From positions 1-64,000 of the forward strand of contig JBGVDD010000088.1 in NCBI GenBank assembly GCA_045119215.1: 64,000 nucleotides of DNA. The letters run 5' to 3'. Made by a program: the position numbers and the translations under genes. Each line of letters opens with the position of its first letter. Positions within the stretch are counted from its first letter, which is position 1. The stretch is from RUG11237 sp045119215 (GTDB lineage Bacteria; Bacillota; Clostridia; Lachnospirales; Lachnospiraceae). The notes beneath the pieces are model-generated. The model worked only from the letters and a program-made list of their open reading frames with translations, ran no database searches and was not told the origin of the DNA. Shown piece by piece: positions 32,871 through 41,445 of this stretch.

Positions 32871-33941
32871 ATGAAAATAGAAGAAAAAGAATTATTTAAA
32901 GAATTATGTGAATTTAAAAGTATGTCTTTTGAAGAAAAACTGCTGCAATATGCCTCTCCACAGGTTTTAGGAATGTTGTTTTTTAACCGTATGCAGGGAA
33001 TTGCGTATGATAGGATAAAACGAAGCGGAGTTTTAGGAAAAGTTAATAGAGAATTTAGGAATTCTTTAAAGTATGCTTATGATCAAAATATTGAGCGTAA
33101 TAAAAGCTTTTTTACGTGTGTAGATTATTTGTCAGGTATTTTAAGTACATTGCCATGCAAAATTGCAATGCTCAAAGGTGCATATTTGTGTGCTCATTAT
33201 CCGGTTGGTTATAGAACATCCAACGATATTGACATATTGGTTAAATCCAATGATGTTACTATGGTATCCGCCGCTTTGATTAGCGCTGGGTTTACTCAAG
33301 GTAATATTCGCAACGGAGAATTTGTTCCTGCAACCAGAAAGGAAATAATTGAGTCTAAGATGATGCGAGGAGAAACGGTTCCATATATAAAAGAAGTTAA
33401 TTTGCCATATATGAAATATTTAGAAGTGGACATTAACTTTTCTTTGGATTACAAAAATGGAGATCAAGATATTTTAGCGGATCTTTTAGATCGAAGCACT
33501 ATTGTTTGTGAAAATGGTATTTCAATACCTACACTAAGCCAAGAAGACTTTTTTATTCACTTGTGCACTCATTTGCATAAGGAAGCTACAACACTGCCAT
33601 GGATAGAAATGAAGCGCGATATGACGCTGTATAAATACTGTGATATTTATCTTCTATTAGCAGAAATGAATAATAGTGATGTTAATAGCGTTTTTACAAG
33701 GGCTAAAAATATTAGGTTAGAGAAAGTATGCGCATACGCAATTCTAGAAACACTTGACTTGTTTGATATGAGAAATAACGAAATAAAAGATATGTGTATA
33801 TATGCTGTGCAAGATGATCCTAATTTCGTTGTAGAAGTTATTGCTCCCAAGGAAAAGAAAAAATACCGTTATAAAACGGCGAGTGCTACAGAACGATTTT
33901 TTATGGATAATCGCATTGATGACTTGGAAGAGGTGAATTAA
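32871..33941 (+). CDS. Nucleotidyltransferase-fold protein (PF14907-like)
   Basis: A 356-residue protein. The core 'IAMLKGAYLCAHYPVGYRTSNDIDILVKSND' has the Lys-Gly and Asp-x-Asp arrangement of the uncharacterised nucleotidyltransferase family often found beside peptide and small-molecule biosynthesis genes. A helical C-terminal half follows ('EDFFIHLCTHLHKEATTLPWIEMKRDMTLYKYCDI'). It is the first enzyme of a six-gene run with gaps of -7 to +13 bp. It could activate or transfer a nucleotide-linked group. The substrate is unknown. Confidence 0.65.
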   Translation: MKIEEKELFKELCEFKSMSFEEKLLQYASPQVLGMLFFNRMQGIAYDRIKRSGVLGKVNREFRNSLKYAYDQNIERNKSFFTCVDYLSGILSTLPCKIAMLKGAYLCAHYPVGYRTSNDIDILVKSNDVTMVSAALISAGFTQGNIRNGEFVPATRKEIIESKMMRGETVPYIKEVNLPYMKYLEVDINFSLDYKNGDQDILADLLDRSTIVCENGISIPTLSQEDFFIHLCTHLHKEATTLPWIEMKRDMTLYKYCDIYLLLAEMNNSDVNSVFTRAKNIRLEKVCAYAILETLDLFDMRNNEIKDMCIYAVQDDPNFVVEVIAPKEKKKYRYKTASATERFFMDNRIDDLEEVN

Positions 33942-33943
33942 TT

Positions 33944-34579
33944 ATGAGAAGATTAAAAATGAAAAAAAATAAATCTCATGGGATACTAATTACTTTTTGT
34001 GGTTTGGATGGCTGTGGTAAAACCACAATGATGAAAAAGGTTATTGCAGATCTTGAAAAAGAGTACGACATTCTTGTTACTAAGCAACCAACCGACGCAG
34101 TAAGAAATTCGGAGATATTTAGAACATACATGGATTCTCCGAATCACGATAAATTTGATTATCGTAGCTTATCATTATTAGCTGCAAGCGATAGGATTCA
34201 ACATAGCAACAAGGTTATCGAGCCTGTTTTAAAAGAAGGTAAAATCGTTATTAGTGACAGATATTTTTATTCTTGCTTAGCTAATTTGCGAGCTAGAGGA
34301 TACATAAAAGACAAATGGATATATGAAATTTCAAAATTAATTATAAAGCCGGACATTGCGTTTTTCTTTGACGTCCCGGTAAAAACTGCTGTGGCGCGAG
34401 TGCGTAAGCGCCCTGATGAAAAGGATAGATATATCGATATGGAGTTGCAATATAAATTAAGAGAGGAGTATATCGCTATTTGCAAAGCTAATAACGGAGT
34501 TCTGGTTAACACCGAGCTTTCCGAAGAAGAAAGCTATGAAATCGTAAAAAATGCATTAGAAAGGATTATAAAACTATGA
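33944..34579 (+). CDS. Thymidylate-kinase-like P-loop kinase
   Basis: A 211-residue protein. Walker A 'TFCGLDGCGKTTMMKK', the Asp-Arg-Tyr motif in 'ISDRYFYSCLANLRARGYI' and a LID-type 'RKRPDEKDRYIDME' segment match dTMP kinases. Because it sits inside a biosynthetic operon and overlaps the acyl carrier protein start by 4 bp, it probably phosphorylates a pathway intermediate rather than dTMP. That is inference. Confidence 0.7.
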   Translation: MRRLKMKKNKSHGILITFCGLDGCGKTTMMKKVIADLEKEYDILVTKQPTDAVRNSEIFRTYMDSPNHDKFDYRSLSLLAASDRIQHSNKVIEPVLKEGKIVISDRYFYSCLANLRARGYIKDKWIYEISKLIIKPDIAFFFDVPVKTAVARVRKRPDEKDRYIDMELQYKLREEYIAICKANNGVLVNTELSEEESYEIVKNALERIIKL

Positions 34580-34812
34580 GTATTACGAATCGAGTATTGA
34601 TAATACTTAAAAAATTAAGTGGGTTAGATGATATTCTTATTGAGGACAATCTTCAAAATGATTTAGGACTGGATAGTATTACTATGGTAACACTTTTGTT
34701 AGAAATTGAAGAAGAATTCAGAATAACGCTGGATGAATCTGATATGAACCCATTTGACTTAACAACAGTAGCGGATGTTGTTGTGCTTGTTGAGAAATAT
34801 GTAGGTGAATAA
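34576..34812 (+). CDS. Acyl carrier protein
   Basis: A 78-residue protein with the phosphopantetheine site 'NDLGLDSITMVTLLLEIEEEF', the Ser lying in Asp-Ser-Ile. Usual ACP length. It is not next to fatty-acid synthesis genes but between a kinase and a BtrH-like protein, and an acyl-AMP ligase lies one gene further, so it should be a dedicated carrier. The start overlaps the kinase stop (ATGA). Confidence 0.85.
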   Translation: MSITNRVLIILKKLSGLDDILIEDNLQNDLGLDSITMVTLLLEIEEEFRITLDESDMNPFDLTTVADVVVLVEKYVGE

Positions 34813-34815
34813 TCA

Positions 34816-35814
34816 ATGAAGAATAATATAGTTGAACTGCCTTTGGTTGAACCAATATATAGTACATACCATTATCAAGGAGCGAGCGCAGCCATTTTAG
34901 CAGATAATCCTTCAATAATTAATTGGTATCTAAATGATGTTATGATACTCTCTTGCAACAGAAAATTCTTGAAAGGATTTACCACTCCTGAAATTAATAT
35001 TGAACATAGTGAATGGGGAATAAACCCGTATGTTGAGATGATTCCTTACAAGATGGAATTTTTGGGTAAGCGCATTCATTATGTAATTAAACGACTATTA
35101 GATAAGGGGTATTATGTTTGCTTTTCTGGTGTTGACGACTATTATGTGGAGGGCAAAACCTGGTATAAAGAAAGGCATTTTCTACATGATGGTTGTATTT
35201 GTGGATATAATGAATACGATAAAACGTATTGTATATATGCTTATGATAGTAATTGGATATATCAAAAATTCTGGACACCTCAAAAGTCATTTGATAAAGG
35301 TAGAGTAGCTATGTTTCAAAAGGGTATATATGGCGATATCCACGGTATAAAGGCACGTGATACGAATGTAAAATTTTCGCATAAAAGATCTTTGAAGGCA
35401 ATAAAAAAATATCTGGATTCTGATATGGATAGATATCCGGAAGATCGAGAGGGACGTGTGTATGGAATAGTGGTTCATGAGTATCTAAACAAATATATTG
35501 GTAAACTGTATAATGAATCAATCCCTTATGAAAAGATGGATAGGCGTATATTTAGGATGCTTTGGGAACATAAAAAAGTGATGTTACTTAGAATAAAAGC
35601 TATTGAAAATTCACTTGAATTTGATAATTCCTTAAGTGAAGAATATACGAAAATTGTTATAGAAGCAGATAATTTAAGAATGCTATATGCTTCTCATCAT
35701 ATGAAAAAAAGAAATTCGATATTGCCGATTATACAAAGAAAACTTATATATATTTCAAATTATGAAAGAGATATATTGACGAAATTGCTAAATAAATCAA
35801 AATGGGAGTGTTGA
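34816..35814 (+). CDS. BtrH-like/C39-like acyltransferase candidate
   Basis: A 332-residue soluble protein 3 bp after the ACP. The N-terminal half has blocks reminiscent of the BtrH N-terminal/C39-peptidase fold: 'EPIYSTYHYQGASAAILADNP', 'GYYVCFSGVDDYY' and 'HFLHDGCICGYNEYDKTYCIYAYDSNW'. BtrH moves an acyl group from an ACP to an aminoglycoside. The usual N-terminal nucleophile Cys is not obvious here (Tyr-His-Tyr in that place), so activity through another residue, or a structural role, is possible. Confidence 0.5.
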   Translation: MKNNIVELPLVEPIYSTYHYQGASAAILADNPSIINWYLNDVMILSCNRKFLKGFTTPEINIEHSEWGINPYVEMIPYKMEFLGKRIHYVIKRLLDKGYYVCFSGVDDYYVEGKTWYKERHFLHDGCICGYNEYDKTYCIYAYDSNWIYQKFWTPQKSFDKGRVAMFQKGIYGDIHGIKARDTNVKFSHKRSLKAIKKYLDSDMDRYPEDREGRVYGIVVHEYLNKYIGKLYNESIPYEKMDRRIFRMLWEHKKVMLLRIKAIENSLEFDNSLSEEYTKIVIEADNLRMLYASHHMKKRNSILPIIQRKLIYISNYERDILTKLLNKSKWEC

Positions 35815-35815
35815 A

Positions 35816-37192
35816 ATGAAACTTTGGAATTATTTAAAAAATAACATGATGTTAAACTCGAATCAGGTAATATGCGAGAATAACGCACAGATATCTTTTG
35901 AGGAATTGGTGATTTGGGCAGAGATATTTTCAAAAAAACTTAAAGGACTTAACTCATGTGCAGTATTATGCCAATCAGAAATGATGAGTGCGATGGCTGT
36001 ATTAACTTGTGTAGCCGCTGGTGTAACAGCTATACCTATGTCTACGAGGTATGGTTCTCAGCACTGCAAAAAAATACTAGATAAAATAAATCCTGAAGCT
36101 ATTATCACAGACTATGAGGGCAAGTTGGAGGTAGTTGTTGTTAGTGACAATAAATATATAATTCCTAAAAAACATCCTGCATTTATCATGTGTACATCTG
36201 GCACAACTGGAGATCCCAAGGGTGTAATGTTAAGTGAAAAGAATATTATTACTAATATTAATGATATTGTTGATTATCTTAAAATTAATGAAAAGGATTC
36301 AATTTTGATCGCCAGACCCCTATATCATTGCGCGGTTTTAACGGGAGAGTTTTTTGTTTCATTGGTTAGGGGGTGTAAAATTAGATTTTACTCAGGAAAA
36401 TTTAATCCGAATGAAATTTTAACCTTAATACAAAGGCATAAAGTAACCACATTTTGTGGCACCCCAACACTACTCTATATGATGTCGCAGTTTATACGTA
36501 ATAAATCAGTTTGTCCTTTGAAAAATATATGTATTAGTGGAGAATGTATGGATTATGATACGGGAAAGTACATTTCAAATTCTTTCCATAAAGCTGATAT
36601 ATATCACGTTTACGGATTGACTGAAGCTTCACCGAGGGTTAGTTACTTATCTCCAAATGAGTTTTATAAAAATCCTAATTGTGTTGGCAAACCACTAAAA
36701 TCCGTAGCATTAAAAATAATCAACGAAAAAGGACAAGCTTGTAAAATAGGCGAAGAGGGTGAACTGTGGATAAAGGGCGATAGTGTTATGATCGGTTATT
36801 ACATGGACGAAGCATTGACAAATAAAGTTTACAAAAAAGGATGGTTATTCACCGGGGATATAGCATTCATTAACGAAAAGGGGTTATTACAGATCAAAGG
36901 CAGAAAAGATAATCTGATAATTAAGGGCGGTATGAATATTTATCCTGCTGAAATTGAAAATGCTCTTAAAATTGATCCTAGAGTCAAAAGTGTAATAGCA
37001 TATGGTTATAAAACCAAATTTGGTACGCAAATCGGATTGAAGATATCAGGTGAATTTTCTTCAAGTGACGACGTAAAAAAGTTGTGTTTTGCAAAATTAT
37101 CTACATACCAGTTTCCGACAATGATAGATTTAGTAGATGAAATTCCATATAATGCATCCGGAAAACTAGAAAGGAAAGTTAGCTTATGTTAG
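35816..37192 (+). CDS. Acyl-AMP ligase (ANL superfamily)
   Basis: A 458-residue AMP-binding enzyme with all core motifs: A3 'FIMCTSGTTGDPKGVM', A5 'YHVYGLTEASPR', A7 'LFTGDIA', A8 'GRKDNLIIKGGMNIYPAEIE' and A10 'NASGKLERK'. It is on the short side for the family. With the ACP two genes upstream, it most likely activates a carboxylic acid and loads it onto that carrier. The last 7 bp overlap the next gene. Confidence 0.85.
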   Translation: MKLWNYLKNNMMLNSNQVICENNAQISFEELVIWAEIFSKKLKGLNSCAVLCQSEMMSAMAVLTCVAAGVTAIPMSTRYGSQHCKKILDKINPEAIITDYEGKLEVVVVSDNKYIIPKKHPAFIMCTSGTTGDPKGVMLSEKNIITNINDIVDYLKINEKDSILIARPLYHCAVLTGEFFVSLVRGCKIRFYSGKFNPNEILTLIQRHKVTTFCGTPTLLYMMSQFIRNKSVCPLKNICISGECMDYDTGKYISNSFHKADIYHVYGLTEASPRVSYLSPNEFYKNPNCVGKPLKSVALKIINEKGQACKIGEEGELWIKGDSVMIGYYMDEALTNKVYKKGWLFTGDIAFINEKGLLQIKGRKDNLIIKGGMNIYPAEIENALKIDPRVKSVIAYGYKTKFGTQIGLKISGEFSSSDDVKKLCFAKLSTYQFPTMIDLVDEIPYNASGKLERKVSLC

Positions 37193-37734
37193 AATTTGAA
37201 AAGAAAATCTTGCTCACAGAAAGTGAGTATTGTATTTTGTTGAATCAGATCACATCTCCAGATTCAGTAATCAAACAAACCAACTATTACTATGATAATG
37301 ATACATTAGATATGAATTCAAAAGGAATAACATGTAGAATCAGACATAAAGATGACAAATATACTTTGATGATAAAAAGTCATAAACATGGCGATGATTA
37401 TTGTAGTTTTGAAAAAAATATTGCTGTCTTGGATCATTTTGATGATACAAAATTTGAAAATATGGGTTTATCACTAAAGGGAAAATTAGTTACATATAGA
37501 CAGCTATTCTATAAAGATAAAAATATAGAAATTGTACTGGATAAGAACGAATATTTTAATGTGGTTGATTATGAATTGGAAATAGAATATACAAACGAAT
37601 GCGAAGCGCTGGTGGATAACTATATTACTAAAATAGCTAATATTTTAGGTATTAAGAAAGAAACAATTTTTAAAAGAATTGTTTTTGCTGAAACAAAATC
37701 TAATAGATTGTTCAAGAAATTAACAAAGATATGA
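37186..37734 (+). CDS. CYTH-domain phosphohydrolase/cyclase-type protein
   Basis: A 182-residue protein beginning MLEFEKKI, the Glu-x-Glu-x-Lys signature of CYTH enzymes, which act on triphosphates, with 'TNYYYDNDTLDMNSKGITCRIRHKDDKYTLMIKSH' supplying the basic and acidic barrel residues. As the last gene of the cluster it may hydrolyse a phosphorylated intermediate or pyrophosphate. The frame stays open for 60 more codons past the TGA stop. Confidence 0.75.
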   Translation: MLEFEKKILLTESEYCILLNQITSPDSVIKQTNYYYDNDTLDMNSKGITCRIRHKDDKYTLMIKSHKHGDDYCSFEKNIAVLDHFDDTKFENMGLSLKGKLVTYRQLFYKDKNIEIVLDKNEYFNVVDYELEIEYTNECEALVDNYITKIANILGIKKETIFKRIVFAETKSNRLFKKLTKI

Positions 37735-37917
37735 ATTGTTTTAATTAACGACAAATTGTTACTAAATGCTCTTTTTCACATTTATAATTGTGTGGATGAA
37801 TATACAACTCATATTGTATATCTATTAAAAGAGAATAAATCTGATTTTATAGAAAGATCTATTTTATCCAAGAGTAAATCCCAACGTTTTTTGGATATTT
37901 TAAAAAATAAATTTTAA
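37735..37917 (+). pseudogene. In-frame extension after the CYTH stop codon
   Basis: Beyond the TGA at 37732-37734 the same frame is open for 60 codons to a TAA at 37915-37917 and reads like protein (NDKLLLNALFHIYNCVDEYTT...). There is no separate ribosome binding site or ATG. It may be a C-terminal part cut off by a nonsense mutation, a readthrough product or the remnant of a separate small gene. Confidence 0.4.
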
Positions 37918-37952
37918 TTATGACGATTTATGTCATAATTAAAATTTATACT
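37916..37952 (+). promoter_or_regulatory. Class 2 palindrome with -10 box before the lysozyme gene
   Basis: AATTATGACG, 5 nt, TGTCATAATT (37916-37940), 6 bp, then TATACT (37947-37952), 46 bp before the lysozyme start. The outer stem extends to AAATTTT/AAAATTT. Confidence 0.65.
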
Positions 37953-37997
37953 TATTTTGCAGCTGCAAATAAAATATATTAAAGGAAGGAAAAAATA

Positions 37998-39470
37998 ATG
38001 AATTATATTAAAACAATTGTAATTTCACCATCAGTGTTAATAATGAAAACAAATGAATGGTGTTATCATCTTAAAATATCAGCATTTCCTAGTGATGCTG
38101 ATTGTAGTGGAATCACTTGGTATACAACCTCACCCAATATTGTGTCGGTTAATGCAGAAACCGGTGTTATATTTGCAAAATCACCCGGCAAAGCAACTAT
38201 TTATGCAAAAGCATGTGATGGCGGCGGTGCTTATGGTACATGTGAAGTTACAGTATATGAGGAAACATCGGGATTACTTACTAAAAAAGATAGTTTTATC
38301 AGACTACATATGGATTTTGATGAGTCTTCAAAATTAAAAGATAAAAACGGCAATATTGTTATTTTAAAAGCTCAAACTTCAGATACAGTTCGATTGCTCG
38401 ACACTAATAAAATTGCAAAAAATGGCAAGTTGTGGTACAAAATCTTGTATGACAATATGGTAACATATGTTTTGGCCGAGGATGATTGTTTTGAAGTAAC
38501 GACCTTAGTGAAAGCAAATCTCGATTATGTAAAAAAAGTTCGTGTTAATGTTGGTAGCGAAGGAAATTTGAATGTTAGATTTTCACCTTATTTGGATAGA
38601 GGAGATAATACATTAGGAGTTTTTTCTCATTTGCAAGAAATATATCTTTTAAACCAATATCCGCAAAACCATAAATGGTTTTGTGTATATGGAATTACTA
38701 ATGACAACAAAGAAGTATATGGATGGTGTTCAGGAGATTGCTTAGAACAAAAGATCGAAACAGGAACTCTGCTTCTTTATGGTTTGACAATGCGTTCTGG
38801 TCCTGGAACGGCATACGATGCTATTTTGTATTTATCAATGGGTGATGTAGTCAAAATACTAGATAAAAGGGTTGCGAAATCTGATGGCTATGATTGGCAC
38901 AAGATAGTCTTTAAAAACAATATTGGTTATGTAGCTGATGAGTTAAATGATCCATATTTTACTTTTGGATCGGAGTGGGAATTTTTGGTGAATCAGTCTT
39001 ATAAAAATATGACGGTATCAAATAAATGTGTACAATTTGTTGCTGATTATGAAGGATTCTATGCTCATCCTTATGATGATGGAGCAGGTAATCTTACAAT
39101 CGGTTATGGCCATTTGATTCTTCCAGGGGAAGAATTTACCGAAATTACTGAAGAAGAAGCCATACAATTGCTCAAAATAGATATGGTTAAGGCTGAATCA
39201 TTAGTAAATAATTTTTCTAATATTAGGAATCAAAGTTGGAAACAACAGGAATTTGATGCTTTAGTGTCATTTGCTATGAATGTAGGAAGAGCGGTTGATG
39301 AACTTATGGGAAGTCTTATAGCAGGGAAAAACGTTTATGAAGCTTTTTCTGAATACTGTAAGGCTAGTGGGAAATTTATGCTTGGACTATATAGAAGAAG
39401 AATGGATGAGGCAGATATCTTCTTATATGGTTCGTATGAAAGAGAGTATAGGGATGCACCTAGCATTTAA
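37998..39470 (+). CDS. GH24 (phage-type) lysozyme with Ig-like and SH3 modules
   Basis: A 490-residue protein after AAAGGAAGG. Residues 1-92 are a BIG2-like unit ending 'ATIYAKACDGGGAYGTCEVTV', closely similar to the N-terminus of the RHS protein at 41446. Residues about 95-320 hold two or three SH3-like repeats ('LNVRFSPYLDRGDNTLG', 'LTMRSGPGTAYDAILY'). The C-terminal 150 residues are a GH24 lysozyme with the E-x8-D-x5-T active site in 'YEGFYAHPYDDGAGNLTIGYGH'. No signal peptide is present, so release needs a holin or lysis. A class 2 palindrome promoter lies upstream. Confidence 0.85.
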   Translation: MNYIKTIVISPSVLIMKTNEWCYHLKISAFPSDADCSGITWYTTSPNIVSVNAETGVIFAKSPGKATIYAKACDGGGAYGTCEVTVYEETSGLLTKKDSFIRLHMDFDESSKLKDKNGNIVILKAQTSDTVRLLDTNKIAKNGKLWYKILYDNMVTYVLAEDDCFEVTTLVKANLDYVKKVRVNVGSEGNLNVRFSPYLDRGDNTLGVFSHLQEIYLLNQYPQNHKWFCVYGITNDNKEVYGWCSGDCLEQKIETGTLLLYGLTMRSGPGTAYDAILYLSMGDVVKILDKRVAKSDGYDWHKIVFKNNIGYVADELNDPYFTFGSEWEFLVNQSYKNMTVSNKCVQFVADYEGFYAHPYDDGAGNLTIGYGHLILPGEEFTEITEEEAIQLLKIDMVKAESLVNNFSNIRNQSWKQQEFDALVSFAMNVGRAVDELMGSLIAGKNVYEAFSEYCKASGKFMLGLYRRRMDEADIFLYGSYEREYRDAPSI

Positions 39471-39492
39471 TCAAGTTACCTAATAAAAAACC

Positions 39493-39519
39493 GAAGTGGC
39501 AGTTCATAACTGCCACTTC
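39493..39519. terminator. Bidirectional terminator between convergent genes
   Basis: GAAGTGGCAGTT pairs perfectly with AACTGCCACTTC, with A-rich and T-containing flanks. Confidence 0.7.
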
Positions 39520-39528
39520 ATAAAGATA

Positions 39529-40146
39529 TTATTCTATATTTTTCCATTGTAGGGAGGTATATTCGGTAATTTCAGATGCTGTATCATTTTCTAATGTATA
39601 CAAAAAGTATTTTGTATCAATAACCTTTTGGCGAATCAATTCACTATAAGGAATCATAACTTCAAGTTGATGCATTTGATCATTAAAACGATTCATTTCT
39701 TTATTTAAAAGTTTGCGTGTGATTTGGAGCCATTCTTCATTATCTTTTTTCCAAGATAGATATTCATCACAATTTTCATAGAAAATTTTAGCATATTCAA
39801 GTGTAAATTCGTATTCTGCAAACCAATATTTTAGGTAGTCACCATACATTCCTTTTACTGTTAGCATTCCCTCGGACTTTTCAAATTCTAACCATTTGTC
39901 GTAAGGATTGTCAGCAATAAAATTTTGAAATCTAATCCACATTTTATCGTAATTTGAAAGATTAGCGTCATCTTGATGAGTATTATTTGAATCAGATAAA
40001 CTCGAAGAAGTTGAAGAGGTTGAAGAATTTGAAGCAAAATTAGAATATAAATGATCATTAGAATAAATGCATGATATTAATAGGGAAAGTACTGTAATTA
40101 AGAGTAAAGTAAATGCAATATGTGTTGTTTTTTTGGTGTTAAGCAT
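39529..40146 (-). CDS. Lipoprotein of unknown function
   Basis: A 205-residue protein with a lipoprotein signal (IAFTLLLITVLSLLISC) and a Ser/Thr-rich tether. The helical domain includes 'KLLNKEMNRFNDQMHQLEVMIP', a layout that vaguely recalls LprI-like lysozyme inhibitors. It is the only minus-strand gene of this cargo stretch and faces the lysozyme gene, so self-protection is an attractive but untested idea. Confidence 0.6.
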   Translation of the reverse strand: MLNTKKTTHIAFTLLLITVLSLLISCIYSNDHLYSNFASNSSTSSTSSSLSDSNNTHQDDANLSNYDKMWIRFQNFIADNPYDKWLEFEKSEGMLTVKGMYGDYLKYWFAEYEFTLEYAKIFYENCDEYLSWKKDNEEWLQITRKLLNKEMNRFNDQMHQLEVMIPYSELIRQKVIDTKYFLYTLENDTASEITEYTSLQWKNIE

Positions 40147-40620
40147 AAAATTTCCTCCACAATTTAATATGTTTTAATTATATCATAATTATATCTAATA
40201 GTCAACATTTTATTTGATTTACCATCACTATAAAAGTTATATAAAAATAGAAACTTGTCATAAAGAACAATTTTTTCGCTTCTATCTTTTTTACATAATC
40301 TGAAAGCGGAGGGAAAATGGCTTTAGCGAAAGAAAAAGTAAAACAGGTCAAATATTGTGTATTAGAAGACACGAGAGAATTTTTAATTTAGATAGAACTT
40401 TGTGTTTCATTAAGAATTATTGTTATTAAATAAAATTAGAAAAATAGTATTTAAAAATTATATTTTGGATGAAGTAGAGATTAGTTACTTGGATGCCACA
40501 ATTGAACTGTATAGCAATTCAATTATGGGATGGAATAATTTTTGAAATTTAGAAAACGATGTCTAATCGTTATTATTAATAAAAAAACACAAATATAAAA
40601 AGAAAGAAGGTAATAATATC
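40147..40620. other. Gene-free stretch
   Basis: 474 bp of AT-rich DNA. A 24-codon frame at 40318-40392 has a ribosome binding site (GCGGAGGG) but no other support. Nothing else is recognisable; it may be debris from an earlier insertion. Confidence 0.35.
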
Positions 40621-41430
40621 GTGGCATGTAAAGATGCTTATGAAAAAAATCAATTAATCAAAAAGAAAGAGTTTATTGATAGTTTGGCTCTTGAACCTCA
40701 AGAATCCGAAGTGGTATCCAATTTGCTTTTTGGTGTGGATTCACAAACTCGTTCACACAATATGCTTCAAAACAATATTGATCAGTTTGAATGGGTATTG
40801 CGAAATAAAGTATATCCAAGCTTTTGGGGAAGAAATATTGTCGGAGAAAATGCTCTTACTAAAGAGGAAATACAGTTTCTTCATAATAAGGCATGTAAGG
40901 TTGCTGGAATTTATTGTAGTGAAGATGAAAAAGAAACTGAGATCCAAGGTGTAATTCTTGCTTCCAAGGTTGTCCTCAAAGCTACAGAGCTGGGTATTCC
41001 TTTTGGTAAAGCTATTTTTCTGGATTTGGGATATGATGGTGTTGCTACAACAGCATTTATGCGTGAATATGCCAAATTCTTGCTTAATGAAGGCTATCTT
41101 CCCGGATTTATTGCTAATACCGATGCAATGAGTAATAGATTTGATTTGGAATTTAGCAGAGGATTACAGACAGATAGAGATATTTTTAATAAATGTCTTA
41201 TCTGGGCAATAACCCCCACATTAGAAGAGTATGACAATATTACTACGAGCCATATAATTCATCCGGATTTTTGGAAACCATATGCACCATCGGGTATAAC
41301 CAGAAAAAATATCGCCATTTGGCGTTATGGCAAGAATTGTCATACTATTTATGATGACAACGATCAGTTGACATCGTTTAATTTAAATCTTGTAAGAAAT
41401 AAAGAAGTAATCATCGAAAGAATGATTTAA
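40621..41430 (+). CDS. DUF1906 glycoside-hydrolase-like protein
   Basis: A 269-residue protein starting at GTG after AGAAGG. The second half ('GKAIFLDLGYDGVATTAFMREYAKFLLNEGYLPGFIANTDAM') resembles the Rv2525c/DUF1906 domain, a GH25-like barrel seen in phage lysins and surface enzymes. The usual acidic residue at the end of a strand is present in 'FLDLGYD'. No signal peptide. It lies 15 bp before the RHS gene and is probably co-transcribed, extending the muralytic set. Confidence 0.65.
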   Translation: MACKDAYEKNQLIKKKEFIDSLALEPQESEVVSNLLFGVDSQTRSHNMLQNNIDQFEWVLRNKVYPSFWGRNIVGENALTKEEIQFLHNKACKVAGIYCSEDEKETEIQGVILASKVVLKATELGIPFGKAIFLDLGYDGVATTAFMREYAKFLLNEGYLPGFIANTDAMSNRFDLEFSRGLQTDRDIFNKCLIWAITPTLEEYDNITTSHIIHPDFWKPYAPSGITRKNIAIWRYGKNCHTIYDDNDQLTSFNLNLVRNKEVIIERMI

Positions 41431-41445
41431 TGAAAGGAGAAAAAT

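Noticed and set aside
37732..37734. TGA read as an amino acid in this organism
   Set aside because: Other genes in the window end cleanly at TGA with short spacing to the next start (for example 35812-35814), so standard termination is assumed.
40318..40392. 24-codon frame with a good ribosome binding site
   Set aside because: Too short, with no coding context or recognisable motif. Listed only as content of the gene-free stretch.
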